A stretch of DNA of 64,000 nt, taken from Phlebotomus papatasi (taxonomy: Eukaryota; Arthropoda; Insecta; Diptera; Psychodidae). Position 1 is the stretch's first letter, and every line of letters begins with the position of its first letter. Location of the stretch: positions 94,984,627-95,048,626 of the forward strand of contig NC_077223.1 in NCBI RefSeq assembly GCF_024763615.1, written 5' to 3'. The notes beneath the pieces were generated by a model. That model made no database searches. It saw only the letters and a program-made list of their open reading frames with translations, and was not told where the DNA came from. This document shows, piece by piece, positions 45,150 through 56,904 of this stretch. The position numbers and the translations under genes are program-made.

Positions 45150-46070
45150 GTAATGTTTGATCGTTTGATCAGTCTGGACATTACCAGGGCCAGACGGAAA
45201 ATACTTAAAATATCTGCTGAGGTTTCGTAGGATTTTGTGGAAGACTTGGGATCTTCGGGGGACGTCCTTTTAAGTCGAGCCTGTGATCAATTATATGCCT
45301 CTCATTGCCTCCCCACCCTACCCCTTCCTTTCCGAAACCTTATTCTTTTGAGATTGGTCGAAAACGCGTCGTGTGATTTTTAATTTTTGGATATGTTTTT
45401 AGAGATTACCTAGTCAGACATTTTGTCCGTATTCGAAAATACCATTGTATAATTCCAAATAACGGGTTTTCAAGATCAAATGTTAGAAAAGCTCTAGAGA
45501 AGTTATTTCTCAACCGAATCAGATCAGTTTGGGCACGTTAAAAAAATCTTAGAATTTGTGATAACACCGAATCAGTTTTAAGTGATTATGAACCGGTATT
45601 TGATCGTTATGAATTGATAAGTATTTTTGTCCGAGACTGAGAAAAAAAAGAGGGTGCGATTAACTTTTTTTCATCAGAACTTTAACACTTTTCAGCTGTA
45701 AAAACATATCAACATTTTTTAATGTTAATTTTACACCTTTTTTAAGGGTAAAATTAACATGAAAAAAGGTAACTTTAACTTCTAATACACCTAAAAGGAG
45801 TAATATTTACACCGATTTAGTATCAATACTGCAGAGTAAAATTAACATTTCTGGAATGTTATTTTAACTTTTTCGGATTTCTCCAGTGGAAAATCAATTT
45901 TATTTCTTTCAATCCATTTAGGGTATTTTTTGAGTAATTTATGAACCAGTTTAAATCGGCTAAGAACCAGTAAACGGTAAATTCTGTAAAAACAGTTTTG
46001 AGGTATGGCAGTTAAGTCACGAGGTCGAGCAATCTGCAAAGCATGGAACGCTTTGTCACTTCTTTTTCAA
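45150..46070 (+). repeat. Dispersed repeat R1, copy f, split by MITE-B
   Basis: The most complete R1 here: from about GGACATTACCAGGGCCAGAC through GGATATGTTTTTAGAGATTA, AACCGGTATTTGATCG and GAACCAGTAAACGGTAAATT to GAGGTCGAGCAATCTGCAAA and the hairpin GCAAAGC...GCTTTG with a T-rich end. MITE-B (45635-45888) interrupts the middle. Confidence 0.75.
45635..45888. repeat. MITE-B copy nested in R1
   Basis: ACTGAGAAAAAAAAGAGGGT to CGGATTTCTCCAGTG. R1 continues on both sides, showing MITE-B was mobile after R1 spread. Confidence 0.85.
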
Positions 46071-46106
46071 TGCTTCTGAATTTAACCAATTTAGTCGATG
46101 GATTTT

Positions 46107-46170
46107 TTAGGAAACGCTAAGACGGCGGTGGACACATGGGAAGGGGGGTAAAAAGACGAAATGAGATGAA
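46107..46170 (-). repeat. Short dispersed repeat (pair with 27501-27562)
   Basis: GCTAAGACGGCGGTGGACAC, ATGGGAAGGGGGG and AAAAAGACGAAATGAGATGA form the reverse complement of the copy 18.6 kb away, with few mismatches. Confidence 0.6.
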
Positions 46171-48090
46171 TATAAATTGGATTCAATTGAAATGCGAGGA
46201 ACAGGGCTATCAAATAAATTGTACATTGCTATGCATCAAATTTATTAAAACCATTGGAAAAGATTATAAAGTTATGAACCGGTAATGAACTGGTTTATTA
46301 ATTTTTTGGAAGTTTAATCAAAGTGGAAAAACTTAGAGGTCAGCTCGAGTTAGTAAATCAAATCTCTGCTTTATGATTTCGATTTATTAAAAGACTCTTC
46401 TTACACATAATTAATACGAAATCAATTTCCAGGACATTATCGAAGTTACAAGTAACGTTTATTGCATGAAGCATTTTTAACTTGACCCCTTTCTTGCTGT
46501 ACTTAATATCAGCCCTTTTGGATTTCAATAATTTTATTTATAAATCCCTTGCTTTTGAATAATTTTAATAAATGGATTTTAAGCGCTATCCTTTAAAGAA
46601 CTTGCAAGTTATTCAGTATTAAGAAGGAAATTTTAAAAGTGGATTGTATGTTTCAAGAACAATAGTTGTTCTGCTTGATAATAAGCTAGAAATTCTAGAG
46701 AACCTATGTGAATTCGTGTGTGAAGAATTAAAATGTTGGAATTTGAATTCTTTTCCTGTAATTTTACCACAATACGGTGACAAAAGACGCTTTCGTCCCA
46801 AATGGTTTGCCTCAACTCAACTATGTTTTTCTGGGGTAGAGTTAAAATGTGCATTGAAGGGAAATAGTCTCATTGTATTAAATGCCATGAGAGAGATTTC
46901 TTTATATGCTGGTGGCAGTGAAATCGACTCGTTAAGGGAGATTTTCTATTGTGTGACCGAAAAACGAGGAATGGGGGACCTCAAATGTAGTGTAAGTGTT
47001 AAAATTTTGCAAAGGAGCAAGTGGTAGAGGAAGGAAAATGCGAAACGGGATATTAAGGAGATGAAGTGGAAAAGTTCTGGATTTAAATTTTAAGTGCTTT
47101 TTCAGGACTATATATATTTTGTGTTTTTTTTTCGGTATATTCCTCAATCATTTGACATTCTTCTCGTTCTCAGTCGTTTTTTCAACCCCTTTTTTTTTAC
47201 TGTAAACTCTTCATCGAGTCACACCCCCAAAGTTGTCGGAGCAATTCTCAAGGCGGGCACAACCACTTTCTAAAAGCACATAGCAGAGTATTCTTATGTA
47301 GACACATCATAAAAGCTACATGTCTGACTAGGATTAAATTTGATCCTTTTTACTGTGTGTATTACGAGGATAGCATCCCGGGGACTAAATTTCTTCGATC
47401 GACTTTCAAGATATTTCACCACATTTTGGCTTCATCTTCCAATACCACTTTCCACTTGAAATTACTATACTTGTGTCTCAGGGTCCAATTGAACTTCTTA
47501 CCTCCGTCTTTTAAGGCACTCCAGCAGATGTGGAGGCAATGATGGATTTTATTGATTTCTTGTCTCCTTCATACTCCATGGTGTCCCTATCTTCGCTTCA
47601 CCCTTTGACCAAAAAGTATTCCAGAAGCCATCCTGCAGCTTCCAACTCAGTTTTGCAATTTCTCAGAAATATTTGACACGCACAGCGCAAAAAAATATGA
47701 TATTTTAATAAAGAAATACACGATAGACTGTTTTTGCTCGTAGCAACTCATTTTGTGAAAAGACTTGCTGAAAAGTGTCAAAAGAATAATAATGTGGCCC
47801 GTACATATTTAGCAAATAGGGTATTAGGGTAGTTAAAGTTCTTCAAGATAAATTGTTATGAAAGTGAAGAATATTTATCACATTGATAAATGGTGTATGT
47901 TCAAGATAGTCAAGAACTTTCATGAACTTTCATGCCGGTACCTCTATTTATTAGAATCTAGTAAAGGCTTTTACATTTTGCAGATAATCAATACACCGCA
48001 GTCTTAGAACTTTAGAAAAATGTGTTTTGGAATTTAGTGTATTATTTAGAACTTTTCGGGTATGACTTAGTGATTATGTTTGGTAGACTA
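46171..48090. other. Intergenic, no gene recognised
   Basis: No repeat family. The 127-codon open frame at 46644-47027 overlaps opposite-strand frames, has no recognisable motif and was not called. Confidence 0.4.
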
Positions 48091-48342
48091 TATGAGAAAA
48101 AACGGGGGTGCGATTAACTTTTTTCTTCATAATTTTAACACTTTTTAGATGTAAAAATATATCAACATTTTTTAATGTTAATTTTACACCTTTTTAAGGG
48201 TAAAATTAACATGGAAAAGGGTAAATTTAACCCCTAATAACCTTAAAAGCTAAATATTTACACCGATTTCGGATCAATACTGCAGGGCAAAATAAACATT
48301 TCCGGAATGTTATTTTAAGTTTTTTGGATTTCTCTCCGTGTA
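48091..48342. repeat. MITE-B copy
   Basis: TGAGAAAAAACGGGGGTGCG to TTTGGATTTCTCTCCGTG with most of the family interior. The TAGGTGTATTATGGG-type block is more diverged than in the other copies. Confidence 0.8.
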
Positions 48343-48361
48343 CACAAAATAAAACTTCACA

Positions 48362-48676
48362 TACAGTAGGTGTCAAAAGTTTGTTGCCTCATGTATGTTC
48401 GGCAAATTAGGTGCAAAAAATGATAGAAAAAATTACTTTTCAAAATTTTTCTTTTTGCAAATTAGTTGCCTGTAATCCGTAGATCTTACTTATGTATTTC
48501 GAAAAAATTATTTAATTTTATTTCGTAAATTTTCATAAATTTCATAAATAAGATTTACGGATTACAGGCAACTAATTTGCAAGAAGAAAAATTTTAAAAA
48601 GTAATTTTTTTCTATCATTTTTTGCACTTGGTTTCCCGAACATACATTAAGCAACAAACTTTTGACACCAACTGTA
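48362..48676. mobile_element. Near-perfect 315-bp hairpin, TA-flanked
   Basis: TA|CAGTAGGTGTCAAAAGTTTG opens a left arm of about 140 bases. It is mirrored almost base for base (GCAAATTAGTTGCCTGTAAT versus ATTACAGGCAACTAATTTGC) to CAAACTTTTGACACCAACTG|TA, with a short A/T loop. The arms lack the erosion seen in other elements, so it is probably a recent insertion. Transcripts would fold into long dsRNA. Confidence 0.85.
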
Positions 48677-48721
48677 TCACGGGGAGGTCGGGTTATTTTG
48701 TTCTGTGGTGCTACATCCATA

Positions 48722-49005
48722 TACACAGAAAAAGTATTTTGTAAAATTGTTCGCAAATGTTTGTGTGAATTTATACTGCAGACATGCAAAATACTCATAA
48801 GATATTTAAATCGTATAATCCACTAAAAAGTTTGTTCTTTTTTTCACAAACATTCTTCGTAACATGACGATTTACGAGCATTTATTGTTCTTTTAACAAA
48901 CATTTGTTCGAATATTTTTGTTTGTCTGACAAAACTTTATGAACAAATAATGACAACATTTTACGAACATTTACGAACAAATGTTTATCTTCCTTTTTCT
49001 GTGTA
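48722..49005. repeat. TA-flanked MITE (ACACAGAAAAAG type)
   Basis: TA|CACAGAAAAAGTATTTTGTA is mirrored by TCCTTTTTCTGTG|TA, with internal ACAAACATTTGTTCG/CGAACATTTACGAAC blocks. Relatives are in the 62000-63222 complex. Confidence 0.75.
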
Positions 49006-49029
49006 CGACGTTTTTCGTGCATTTTTAAA

Positions 49030-49625
49030 GGAAACTGTGCCTTACAATTTTACTTTTTTTCGATTTTTCTCGAAATTGACCCAAGTTTTCCAATGATTTT
49101 CGGATATGTTTTAGAGGTAGTCCAGATTGTAGGAAGATTGCTACACTCACACCGGAACATGCTGGATCACCCTTCATCGCTTGTCTCCGGGAGTGAGCCC
49201 TTATTGTCCATTCCAAGAGAGCCACGAATCTAACTTCCTCCTCGCTTCACTGGTGAAGACCGATTGAGCAGCCGATTCGATTGTGCCTTCGGAATAACTC
49301 GTCGAGCACTCCCAACCCCATCTAGCGGAACTATAGCGATATGGTAACTTGAAATTAGTCGCCATTATAGCCATTATAGCACCCCTCAAAGTTACCACCC
49401 CAGCTGAACAGCGATTGGTACCGTTGGCTTAGAAGAATCTTCGTCAGGACGGACTTTCTCTCTTCAATTCCTTAGGCTCAACAGTCCTACTACAAGATGA
49501 ACATTTCGTCCAAACATACCTAATACTCCATTTTGAATTATTGAAGGTCAAAGAAGAAGAGCAAAATTTTTCAACCGATTTAGTTGAATTCGGATTGCTT
49601 GGAAAGGTCCTGACATTTCTTGCCT
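49030..49625 (+). repeat. Dispersed repeat R1, copy g, split by an insertion
   Basis: TTCTCGAAATTGACCC, GGATATGTTTTAGAGGTAGT, then an insertion, then GAACATTTCGTCCAAACATA and AACCGATTTAGTTGAATTCG. Comparison with copy e (GTAATCCAGGTGAACATTTAG) locates the insertion precisely. Confidence 0.7.
49131..49492 (-). mobile_element. TGTAG...CTACA repeat, copy 2
   Basis: On the plus strand the left end is TGTAGGAAGATTGCTACACT and the right end GACAACAG-like TCCTACTACA. AGAT flanks both sides, where the empty R1 site reads AGGT, consistent with a 4-bp target duplication. The body matches 24005-24351 in reverse, including CTTCACTGGTGAAGACCGA and CTTCGGAATAACTCGTCGAG. Confidence 0.65.
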
Positions 49626-52510
49626 GGCTATATCAGTCCCAAGTATGCTAGTGAAATCGTACCATTAGAACTAAGCTAAAAATCTAGTGCATAGTCTTCG
49701 CTCTACTTACAGGTGCTTTAGACCTAAAGAAGCCTCCGGTTTAAAGGTTTAGCCCAGTTTCTATAAATCTCAAAATCCTAAATATCAATAGCAATCAACC
49801 TTATAGGTTTTTCAGTATTTAAAGAATCAACTCCTCGAAAGAAAATCGGATCCTAAACCAAATTTTCCAATAAGTATTGTCTGAAAAAAAAAATAGTGAA
49901 GCTAACCTTTATGCCCTAGGCAGACTTCTGGCTTAATCTGAGGAACGGTTTAATGGGAAACTGATAAGAATGTACTCTAAACTTTGTTTTGATTATAATT
50001 AACGTAAGCCATCTCTCAGCTTAAGGCTGTATGCCTGTCCAACACATTAGATTTGAAGCCCATATAATGTTTATTCGTGGTTTCACTGTTTTTTTCTCAA
50101 TATTCAAAATTTGATTTATACGGGTTTAGCCCAGTTCCCCAAGTTTCCGATATCCTAAATCAGAGGTGTGCAAGAACCGTTTAAAACCGAACAAACGTAG
50201 AATGAAACTTGTACGTCAATGGTCAAAACAGTCACTGCAAATCTTTGTATTTTAAATTAATAATATTAGAACTTTGGGAAATGGGCACAATCCTAAACCT
50301 TTAGTCTGACGATCGCATTACATGGGTTCAGGTTAAGATGTAGAGCAATGGTTACATGGTGTAATTTCCTTTTTTGTGTGTGGTTTTGACAAAACAATTG
50401 TTTATTTACGTTATTTCCTCTTCGTATTTGGGTGTTAAAACTTGTTTTTTGCATTTCTCATATATATATTTATATAAAAATCAATATTTTACATGCCAAT
50501 TATATAAACGGTAAAAAATGTGCACAAATTGAACACATTTTCGAAGTTATATTGCTCAGAGGAAAAAGGTGACTTTTCATCCACCGACTTGGCAAAAATT
50601 TACCGCAGACAACCCTCTATTCTTTCATCATCCACCCAGCACGTCATCCATTCAATTGTTACTCCCGGTGGAACAAAGATGTAGAGATAGGATGCAACTC
50701 TCCAGTTGACTGAGCCACCTAATTCCGATGTTCTACTTTGTTACTGGGGAAACGTGTAGCAACGTCTTGGGTATTGGACAATGAGGGAGCTCATATCCTA
50801 TCTCCCCTTATTTATCGTATCAATGACTTTTGATTATTTGCTGGACGTATCAACCGACAAAGAGGTTGCATGCAATGGCTCAATGTCAATTCCAGGTTCC
50901 AATTGCACGAAGGTCGAAGTGCACAAGAGTCAGCAAATGCAGTAAATTGAACCAAAGCTGGACAATGTAATGGTGCTCAAAGAACGGGAAGCAATAAAGG
51001 GGAATGTGGGGTACTTCCTGTGAGTACAGTGGTGTGTATTTTGCTGTAATAAAATGACGACACGATTTCCCTCATAATAATGATATTGACTTCAAAGTCA
51101 TCAATCTTGTCGCCTCAGTCCCTAAAACCAACTCACTTCCCATTCCCCACACCAAACCATTCCTCTGGTGTAGTGTGGTTTGGAAAATGTAAATTTTGGA
51201 ATATTTTTTCCGGACATGGAGTGACGAATGATGATGGAAAAATTGAGGTAGAAGTAAAAGGGCGTATTCCCCCTCTGTTGTTTTTAATTCAACCCCAAAA
51301 GGGAAAAAAAAGTCTACCAGTCCAAAAATGGTTCGAATTGATACAAAAGTGCTTGACCCCGAAATTTATATACTCAGAGACACTAACCCCAATTATGAGG
51401 GTGCTGAGGATTTAATGAGGGTTATTGTGGTGCCTTCTCCCTATTTTCCTAAACCTCTTCCTTTTTCCAACAAACATTTGTCTACAATTACAAAATGTAT
51501 AACTCTGCATACCATCACTGTCTGTTTTTCCGCTATTTTAGAAGGTTGAAACTGCTATTGACGTTTTCGTATACGATACATACAAAGTGTGAACCAATAT
51601 TGAATTTATGGTGCTCTGAATATGCTGCGTTGGGTGAATTATTAAAAAGTTTGCACGGGAATTCTAAATACCGCTTCCACTCGTCCTGAAATATTGACAT
51701 TTGGAAAATTTATTGAAATTGTAATGCACCGAAAAACATTCTGGCAATGTTACTCTCTATTTTCCTCCAAATGTTCAATAACAGTTTGAAAATATCAAGT
51801 CAAAGAGATAATGATTGGCAATTTGCTGAAATTAGTTTATTTTAGTGAACGACAGTACTAGGGACACTTGTTGCACAAGCCATCACTTGCAATAAGTGCT
51901 ACAATTACAATTTAACGAGAAATTATCATAATAAATTTTAATGATTTCTTTTTGACCGCAAATTTGATCAAGTGTAATAAATTAAACATGCAATTTAGTG
52001 GAATAGTCATGTACAGGAACTTGCAATAATTTGTTAGTTAGATTTATTTATTGATCCATTGCTACAGTGAGAGCAATGGATAGGGGAGAGCGGGGATGTT
52101 GAGATCAGCGAGTCGTAAATAGATCCAAAATGTATAACAAATGAATATTTTATTATTGTCATACACCAGGGGGTGACATTAGCTCTGAAAAATGCGACCA
52201 GTTTTAATATAAATTTTTCCTGTTTTCGTAAACATTTTACGAGATACCTACAAAACTACGTAGGTTGCCTATTTGGGGTTTTTGGTTGCCTATATCATAT
52301 TAAATTGTCTTTTATTTTGTATTTGTGTTATTTGCTAATTCATTCTACAATGACAGAAAACAGCTAATAAACTCAAAAGTTTTTTCGGCACGCTAGAAAC
52401 ATATGGAAAACATAGGAAACGTCATGTCCCTGGTCATACACGTCCAGAAGACCTGAGTTTTCTAATCAGTACATTCTTACTAGAAATATACCTCTCTATA
52501 ACTCTACCTA
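49626..52510. other. Intergenic, no gene recognised
   Basis: About 50580-51480 is less AT-rich and non-repetitive. The open frame at 51080-51415 and neighbours have no recognisable motif. Possibly intron or regulatory DNA; nothing supports a gene call. Confidence 0.4.
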
Positions 52511-52720
52511 TAGGTGGAAGTGGGGCATCTTTGAATAGGGGCAGCTTTGAAATTGAGCTTTTTTCTTCTATTTTTAAATAAAATTGGATCTTATTATAAC
52601 AGAATTTAGCTCAACAAATTAAATGCGAACCTAAATTACATCATGATAAGGCTCAATTTCATTTAAAAATGATTAAAAAGCCCAATTACAAGGCTGTCCT
52701 ACTTCTTCCTAACTTTTGTT
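52511..52720. repeat. TA-flanked foldback element (GTGGGGCATCTTTGAA type)
   Basis: TA|GGTGGAAGTGGGGCATCTTT with a second GGGGCAGCTTTGAAATTGAG block. The right end CCCAATTACAAGGCTGTCC...CTTCC|TA is a diverged mirror. Confidence 0.55.
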
Positions 52721-53215
52721 ATATAACGAAATTATGCATTACGGTCCCTAAAAGTTGATTTTGTGGAAATTCCAAAAATTTTTGGGGTCCATTGGTAAGC
52801 ATAGGGTAATTTGAGAAATATTCTGTTGAAATAGAGGAAAGTGGGGCACATTTTGAAATGGGGTGACTTTGAAATGCATTTTTTCTCGCTTATTTTTAAG
52901 TGAACCTAGATTTCATTATAATTATGATAAAATAACCTTACTTACATAATTGGTGATAAAATGATGGTCCTAGTTCATAGAGTTTAGGATCAAAAAGCAT
53001 TTTTTTTTAAATCAGCATGAACGTGTAGTAAAGTGTTATAAAAGCTCAATTAACATAAAAAACGTTATTGTAAAAATTGGATCTAATAAATCTTGTTATT
53101 ATTAAGCAATAACCTTTTTTCAGTATTGTCTATCAGGCTATCTTTAAAATAAAATATAGGGCTCCTTTGAAACTCTTCTGGCAAGACTATTTTCAAGCGA
53201 CTTTCTGCAGTTCAG

Positions 53216-53437
53216 TAGGGGAAAGCGCGCTACATTCGGATGACTGAAGCTTCGCACAAATCATTTTTTTCTGTGTTATAAATTAATTTGGCGCAATATT
53301 GTAATATTACATTTTAATAGCTGATCCAACGCCTCAAATTTCCAGAAAAGAGCTGTGTGTAAAATCCTTTAAGAACATAGGAAAAAATTTGAGTAGTCCA
53401 AAGCTTGAGTCGTCCGAAGGTAGCGTGTTTTCTGCTA
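53216..53437. repeat. MITE-A copy
   Basis: TA|GGGGAAAGCGCGCTACATTC to GGTAGCGTGTTTTCTGC|TA. It is in the opposite orientation to the 8593 copy, judged from the internal AGCTGATCCAACGCCTCAAA and TTTGTGCGAAGC blocks. Confidence 0.85.
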
Positions 53438-53529
53438 CGCAGAGTTCAATACAAAACTCGAAACAAAACAATGAAAAACAAAATAAAGTTTTAGTGCTCA
53501 ATTCCTTTTAATTTAGTCGATATAATATT

Positions 53530-53905
53530 TCTTACAACTTCAGTCGACCATTTCATTAAATTCCTAAGTTTCTTGTCATCATAATCCATATTCTTCGGCT
53601 TGGAGCTCTCCAGTTCCACTGTCGTCACTTACTTCTTGTGCTGAAGCTCCAGAGATCTTGACCCTCTTGATGAATTCCTTTACATGCTCGTGAATTTCAT
53701 CACCTTGTTTCTCAGCTGTGGATTCTTCCTGATTTTCAGCTATTATTGCATTAAAAACTTGTTTGGGAGCTTCCCAGATTACACACTGAAAACCCATTCC
53801 TCCGTGACGAGATCTTTGTATTCCTGATGATTCCCTGACTTTGCATATTTCACAGGATCATCGAAGAACCTTTTCGGAAGCGCTTTCTCCAGACTTCACC
53901 TTCAT
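53530..53905 (-). pseudogene. ZNF830/CCDC16-like gene fragment
   Basis: Minus-strand reading gives ALPKRFFDDPVKYAKSGNHQ and EYKDLVTEEW in one frame. Then, after a 1-base shift near 53795, FNAIIAENQEESTAEKQGDE and IHEHVKEF in the next frame (53797-53579). The order 'GFFDDP...KDAK', 'EEW..FQK' and 'AIIAEDQEE-T-AE-QIDEID' is characteristic of the C-terminal half of ZNF830, a zinc-finger protein linked to pre-mRNA splicing. A stop (EEYGL*) and a further frame change follow. The zinc finger is absent. It is a dead partial copy; identification rests on remembered motifs. Confidence 0.55.
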
Positions 53906-53935
53906 TTCCAGCTCGCTCTCTTACATATTTGCACA

Positions 53936-54256
53936 TACAGTAGAGTTTCTCAAATTTAAACATTTGGGAAATATAGATGACATTTCTCACTCCTCAAATT
54001 TGAACAATATTTTCAAAAACGTAACGGAATTCATGTGAAATACACTTTCCAAAATTTAAGAAAGATAATTTTAGAGAACATATCAGTGTAATTTATTGTT
54101 AAAGAAATGGAATTTGTTGCGGAAGTTAATATAATACGATAATATTCAGGAAAAACCAGAGAAAAAATTCACACTCCACGAAAAACTTTCTTTACATAAC
54201 CTCAAATTTTACATTTTGAACTCAACCGTCGCTCAAATTTGAGGAACTCGACTGTA
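53936..54256. repeat. TA-flanked pogo-like MITE (CAGTAGAGTTTCTC type)
   Basis: TA|CAGTAGAGTTTCTCAAATTT is mirrored by CAAATTTGAGGAACTCGACTG|TA. Internal CCTCAAATTTGAAC repeats. Its left end is 31 bases from the ZNF830-like fragment and may truncate it. Confidence 0.75.
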
Positions 54257-54753
54257 GAAACAGAAAGCATCACAGATGACGGGCTTCTTCCGAAATAAAT
54301 TACTGTAATACAGAAAATTCCCAGGGATTTCTCGAGATGCGAAAAAACCAACACAAATAAATGTTATTTACTGTTTTCTTGACAGCATGACAGCATGTCA
54401 GCTATCATTGGGGTTACCATATACGAAACACACAACAAAAATGCTTCCAATCGGCATTATTTTACGCACGAAACGTGATCTCAAAAAATTCTCTAAATAT
54501 TTTAACACTTTATTTCATTGTTAAAGTGGGCTTAAGCTCTCTATACAATCTTCCATCCGTTTGACGACTTAAAATTGATTTTACAGTGAGATATTTGGTA
54601 AAAGAGTGTCTTTCAAAAGTACCACAAATCATTTCACAGTTAACGATTTATTTTATTTGCAATTTAGTTAATTTCTTTCATTGTACCTAAAACATAGAAA
54701 AATATCCAAACTGGGAAATTTATTCTCATTTCAAAGGTGCCTCACTTCCCCTA

Positions 54754-55967
54754 TAGTCGCTGGGATTAGAAATTGCAGTAACATTCTCATCAGGATAATA
54801 ACCTGTTGATTATATATTTTATATAAGCAACCATATAAATGTTCTTTTTAATGAATTTTTAGGGTAAATGATTGAAATCTTCTGAATATCTTTGATTGAT
54901 TGTTATTAAAGGTAAATAATCCGTTATTATATTTTGAAAACCACTAAAATTGCTTGTTCTTTAAGATTTTGGGACGTTCGGGAACTGGGTCAAACCCTAT
55001 TGCGTAAACTGTGTAACGTATGACACAAACTGTGATTACTATAAATTTCCTTTCAGCAGAAAAAGAGCAGTCATGGCTCAAATTGCCCCACATTCCCTTA
55101 TTTTAAAATTTCGGTTGATTTTATAAAGTTTTTGAGTTGGCTTACATTAGAATCATCGCAATGGTAAACAAAAAGATGTAGCACAGGATGTAGGGTAATT
55201 TAATATTGTTTGTCCTAAATTATGCTAATACCAACCTTATCCCTTTCCTCTTTCATGCAAAACAACACTCTGGGATTATGGTTTTCCTTTCTACTTTTCA
55301 CTGAAGCACAACGGGATGAATACCCAAAATAATCTCACGAAATTTGCATTGACTTTTCTGTTTGTGGTGCGCAGAATTGATGAGTTATAATCCCTTTTAG
55401 CGAAAATCATTGACCACATTTTTTTTTGCGGAGGAAAAACAGAAGCGTGAAATATATGTATGCGGGAGAGGAATAAATTTTGGGATATGGGCGTACAGCT
55501 CTTGCGCGAGTTCGAGAGTTTCGTCGGCTGGTTGACGTTGCTTAGGGGTGGAAAGTGAAATTTATGCATGGGAAAATTTTAGCTGAAGTCCCACCACATT
55601 TTCATTTTTCTACGCAAATATTGGCAGAGTTGAATGGAAAGTTATAAGCATTTCACATACATCAGCAATCACTGAATGCTTATTTTTCTGCGATTGTTTA
55701 TCTTGTGGGGAAGGTCGATTGGCACGTGAGGATGCTCTTAGGCATATTTTTTGAAACTTTAAAAACACTTGTCGGAAAATCGATTTAGTTTTGTCTATTT
55801 TGTAAACTTTTCAGTTGTCTCGTAACGTCAGAGAAAAGCCAACGATCTAAAAATGTTTGGGTTTTGTTTATTGCATTTATTTGAAGTAGATGTCTTAAAA
55901 TTTAATTCTCATGTGACCAAATAACTTATCTGTTTCTCGAAAAGTTCTGTTATTTAAAAAAAAGGGT
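54754..55967. other. Intergenic, no gene recognised
   Basis: An orphan right end of the TA-GGGG type (CAAATTGCCCCACATTCCCTTA near 55079-55100) has no matching left end. The remainder is non-repetitive and non-coding by eye. Confidence 0.4.
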
Positions 55968-56172
55968 TAGGGGGAGGTGGGGGGCTAGATTGTTATACGG
56001 CTTTTTCGCCTATTTCTAAATGAAGCTGGTCCTTACAATTATTTTATTTAGATCCACAATTATTTTGTCTATACAAATTACTTCATATTAAAACCCAGTT
56101 TCCATTAGAAATATGCGAAAAAATCGTATAACAATGTAGCCCCACAGCTCAAAGTAGCCCCACCTTCCCCTA
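55968..56172. repeat. TA-GGGG foldback element (GGGGGAGGTGGGG type)
   Basis: TA|GGGGGAGGTGGGGGGCTAGA then TTGTTATACGG is mirrored by CGTATAACAATGTAGCCCC and GTAGCCCCACCTTCCCC|TA. 205 bp. Confidence 0.8.
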
Positions 56173-56270
56173 GTGTAAAAGGTGTAAAGAGTAATTAATT
56201 AGGTATAATTAAGTAAGTTGTCTAAATAAAACTTTACAAACTTTCTAAATGCTGACGTTTAGGTAAAAAT

Positions 56271-56865
56271 TAGGGGAGACTGGGGCAAACCTTTTTAAAA
56301 CGCATATTTAATTCATTCACGAGCTCTGAGAAAACTTAAACGTTTTATAATGAGCATATTCTTATAGGAAATTTACTGCTCTACAACATTAAAGAAGACT
56401 ATTTTCCTCTATCTAGAAAGAAATGTGATTTTGGAATGATTTTTTAAAAGTCGATTTTGTGGAGATTCTGAAAATTGCTGGGGCAAATTTTGTTAGTCTT
56501 CGGATAATTTGTGGTGTTTTACTCTCGCACACGTTAAAAATATCAAATAGACATATTTTATAGTAAATTTATTCCTCTACAACTTTGTCGAAGATAATTT
56601 TTCTCTAACTTAACGAGAAATGTGCTTAAATTGAGCTAATCAGTATTGATATTTTCTGTAAGCCAAATATTCCAAAAATAGGGCTCAAAATTTCATTGTT
56701 TTTTATTTTACAGAATCCTTCCACGAATCCCTTGAAACTTTGTAAGTTTAATAAGGTTTATGAAGGCTATTTATAATAAAAATTTCAAGCCTCAATCTCT
56801 TTTATTTTAGAAAATAGTGAATATTGAAATTTTCGTTTTGACAAATTTTGCCCCAGTCTCCCCTA
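56271..56865. mobile_element. TA-GGGG foldback element (GGGGAGACTGGGGCAAA type)
   Basis: TA|GGGGAGACTGGGGCAAACCT is mirrored by ACAAATTTTGCCCCAGTCTC then CCC|TA. The interior (about 560 bases) has reciprocal blocks around ATAGTAAATTTATTCCTCTACAAC/GGAAATTTACTGCTCTACAAC but no coding sequence. Confidence 0.75.
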
Positions 56866-56904
56866 CGTAACATTATATCGTTCATATCGGTTTACTACCG
56901 AATG

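Larger units (their letters stand above)
52832..54753. mobile_element. Composite foldback element enclosing a gene fragment
   Basis: The left end TA|GAGGAAAGTGGGGCACATTT then GAAATG is mirrored at the right by CATTTCAAAGGTGCCTCACT then TCCCC|TA. Inside lie MITE-A (53216-53437), a ZNF830-like pseudogene (about 53530-53905) and a pogo-like MITE (53936-54256). Whether the gene fragment was captured or inserted independently cannot be decided by reading. Confidence 0.5.

Noticed and set aside
46644..47027. 127-codon plus-strand open frame
   Set aside because: No motif, opposite-strand frames overlap, no splice-linked neighbours.
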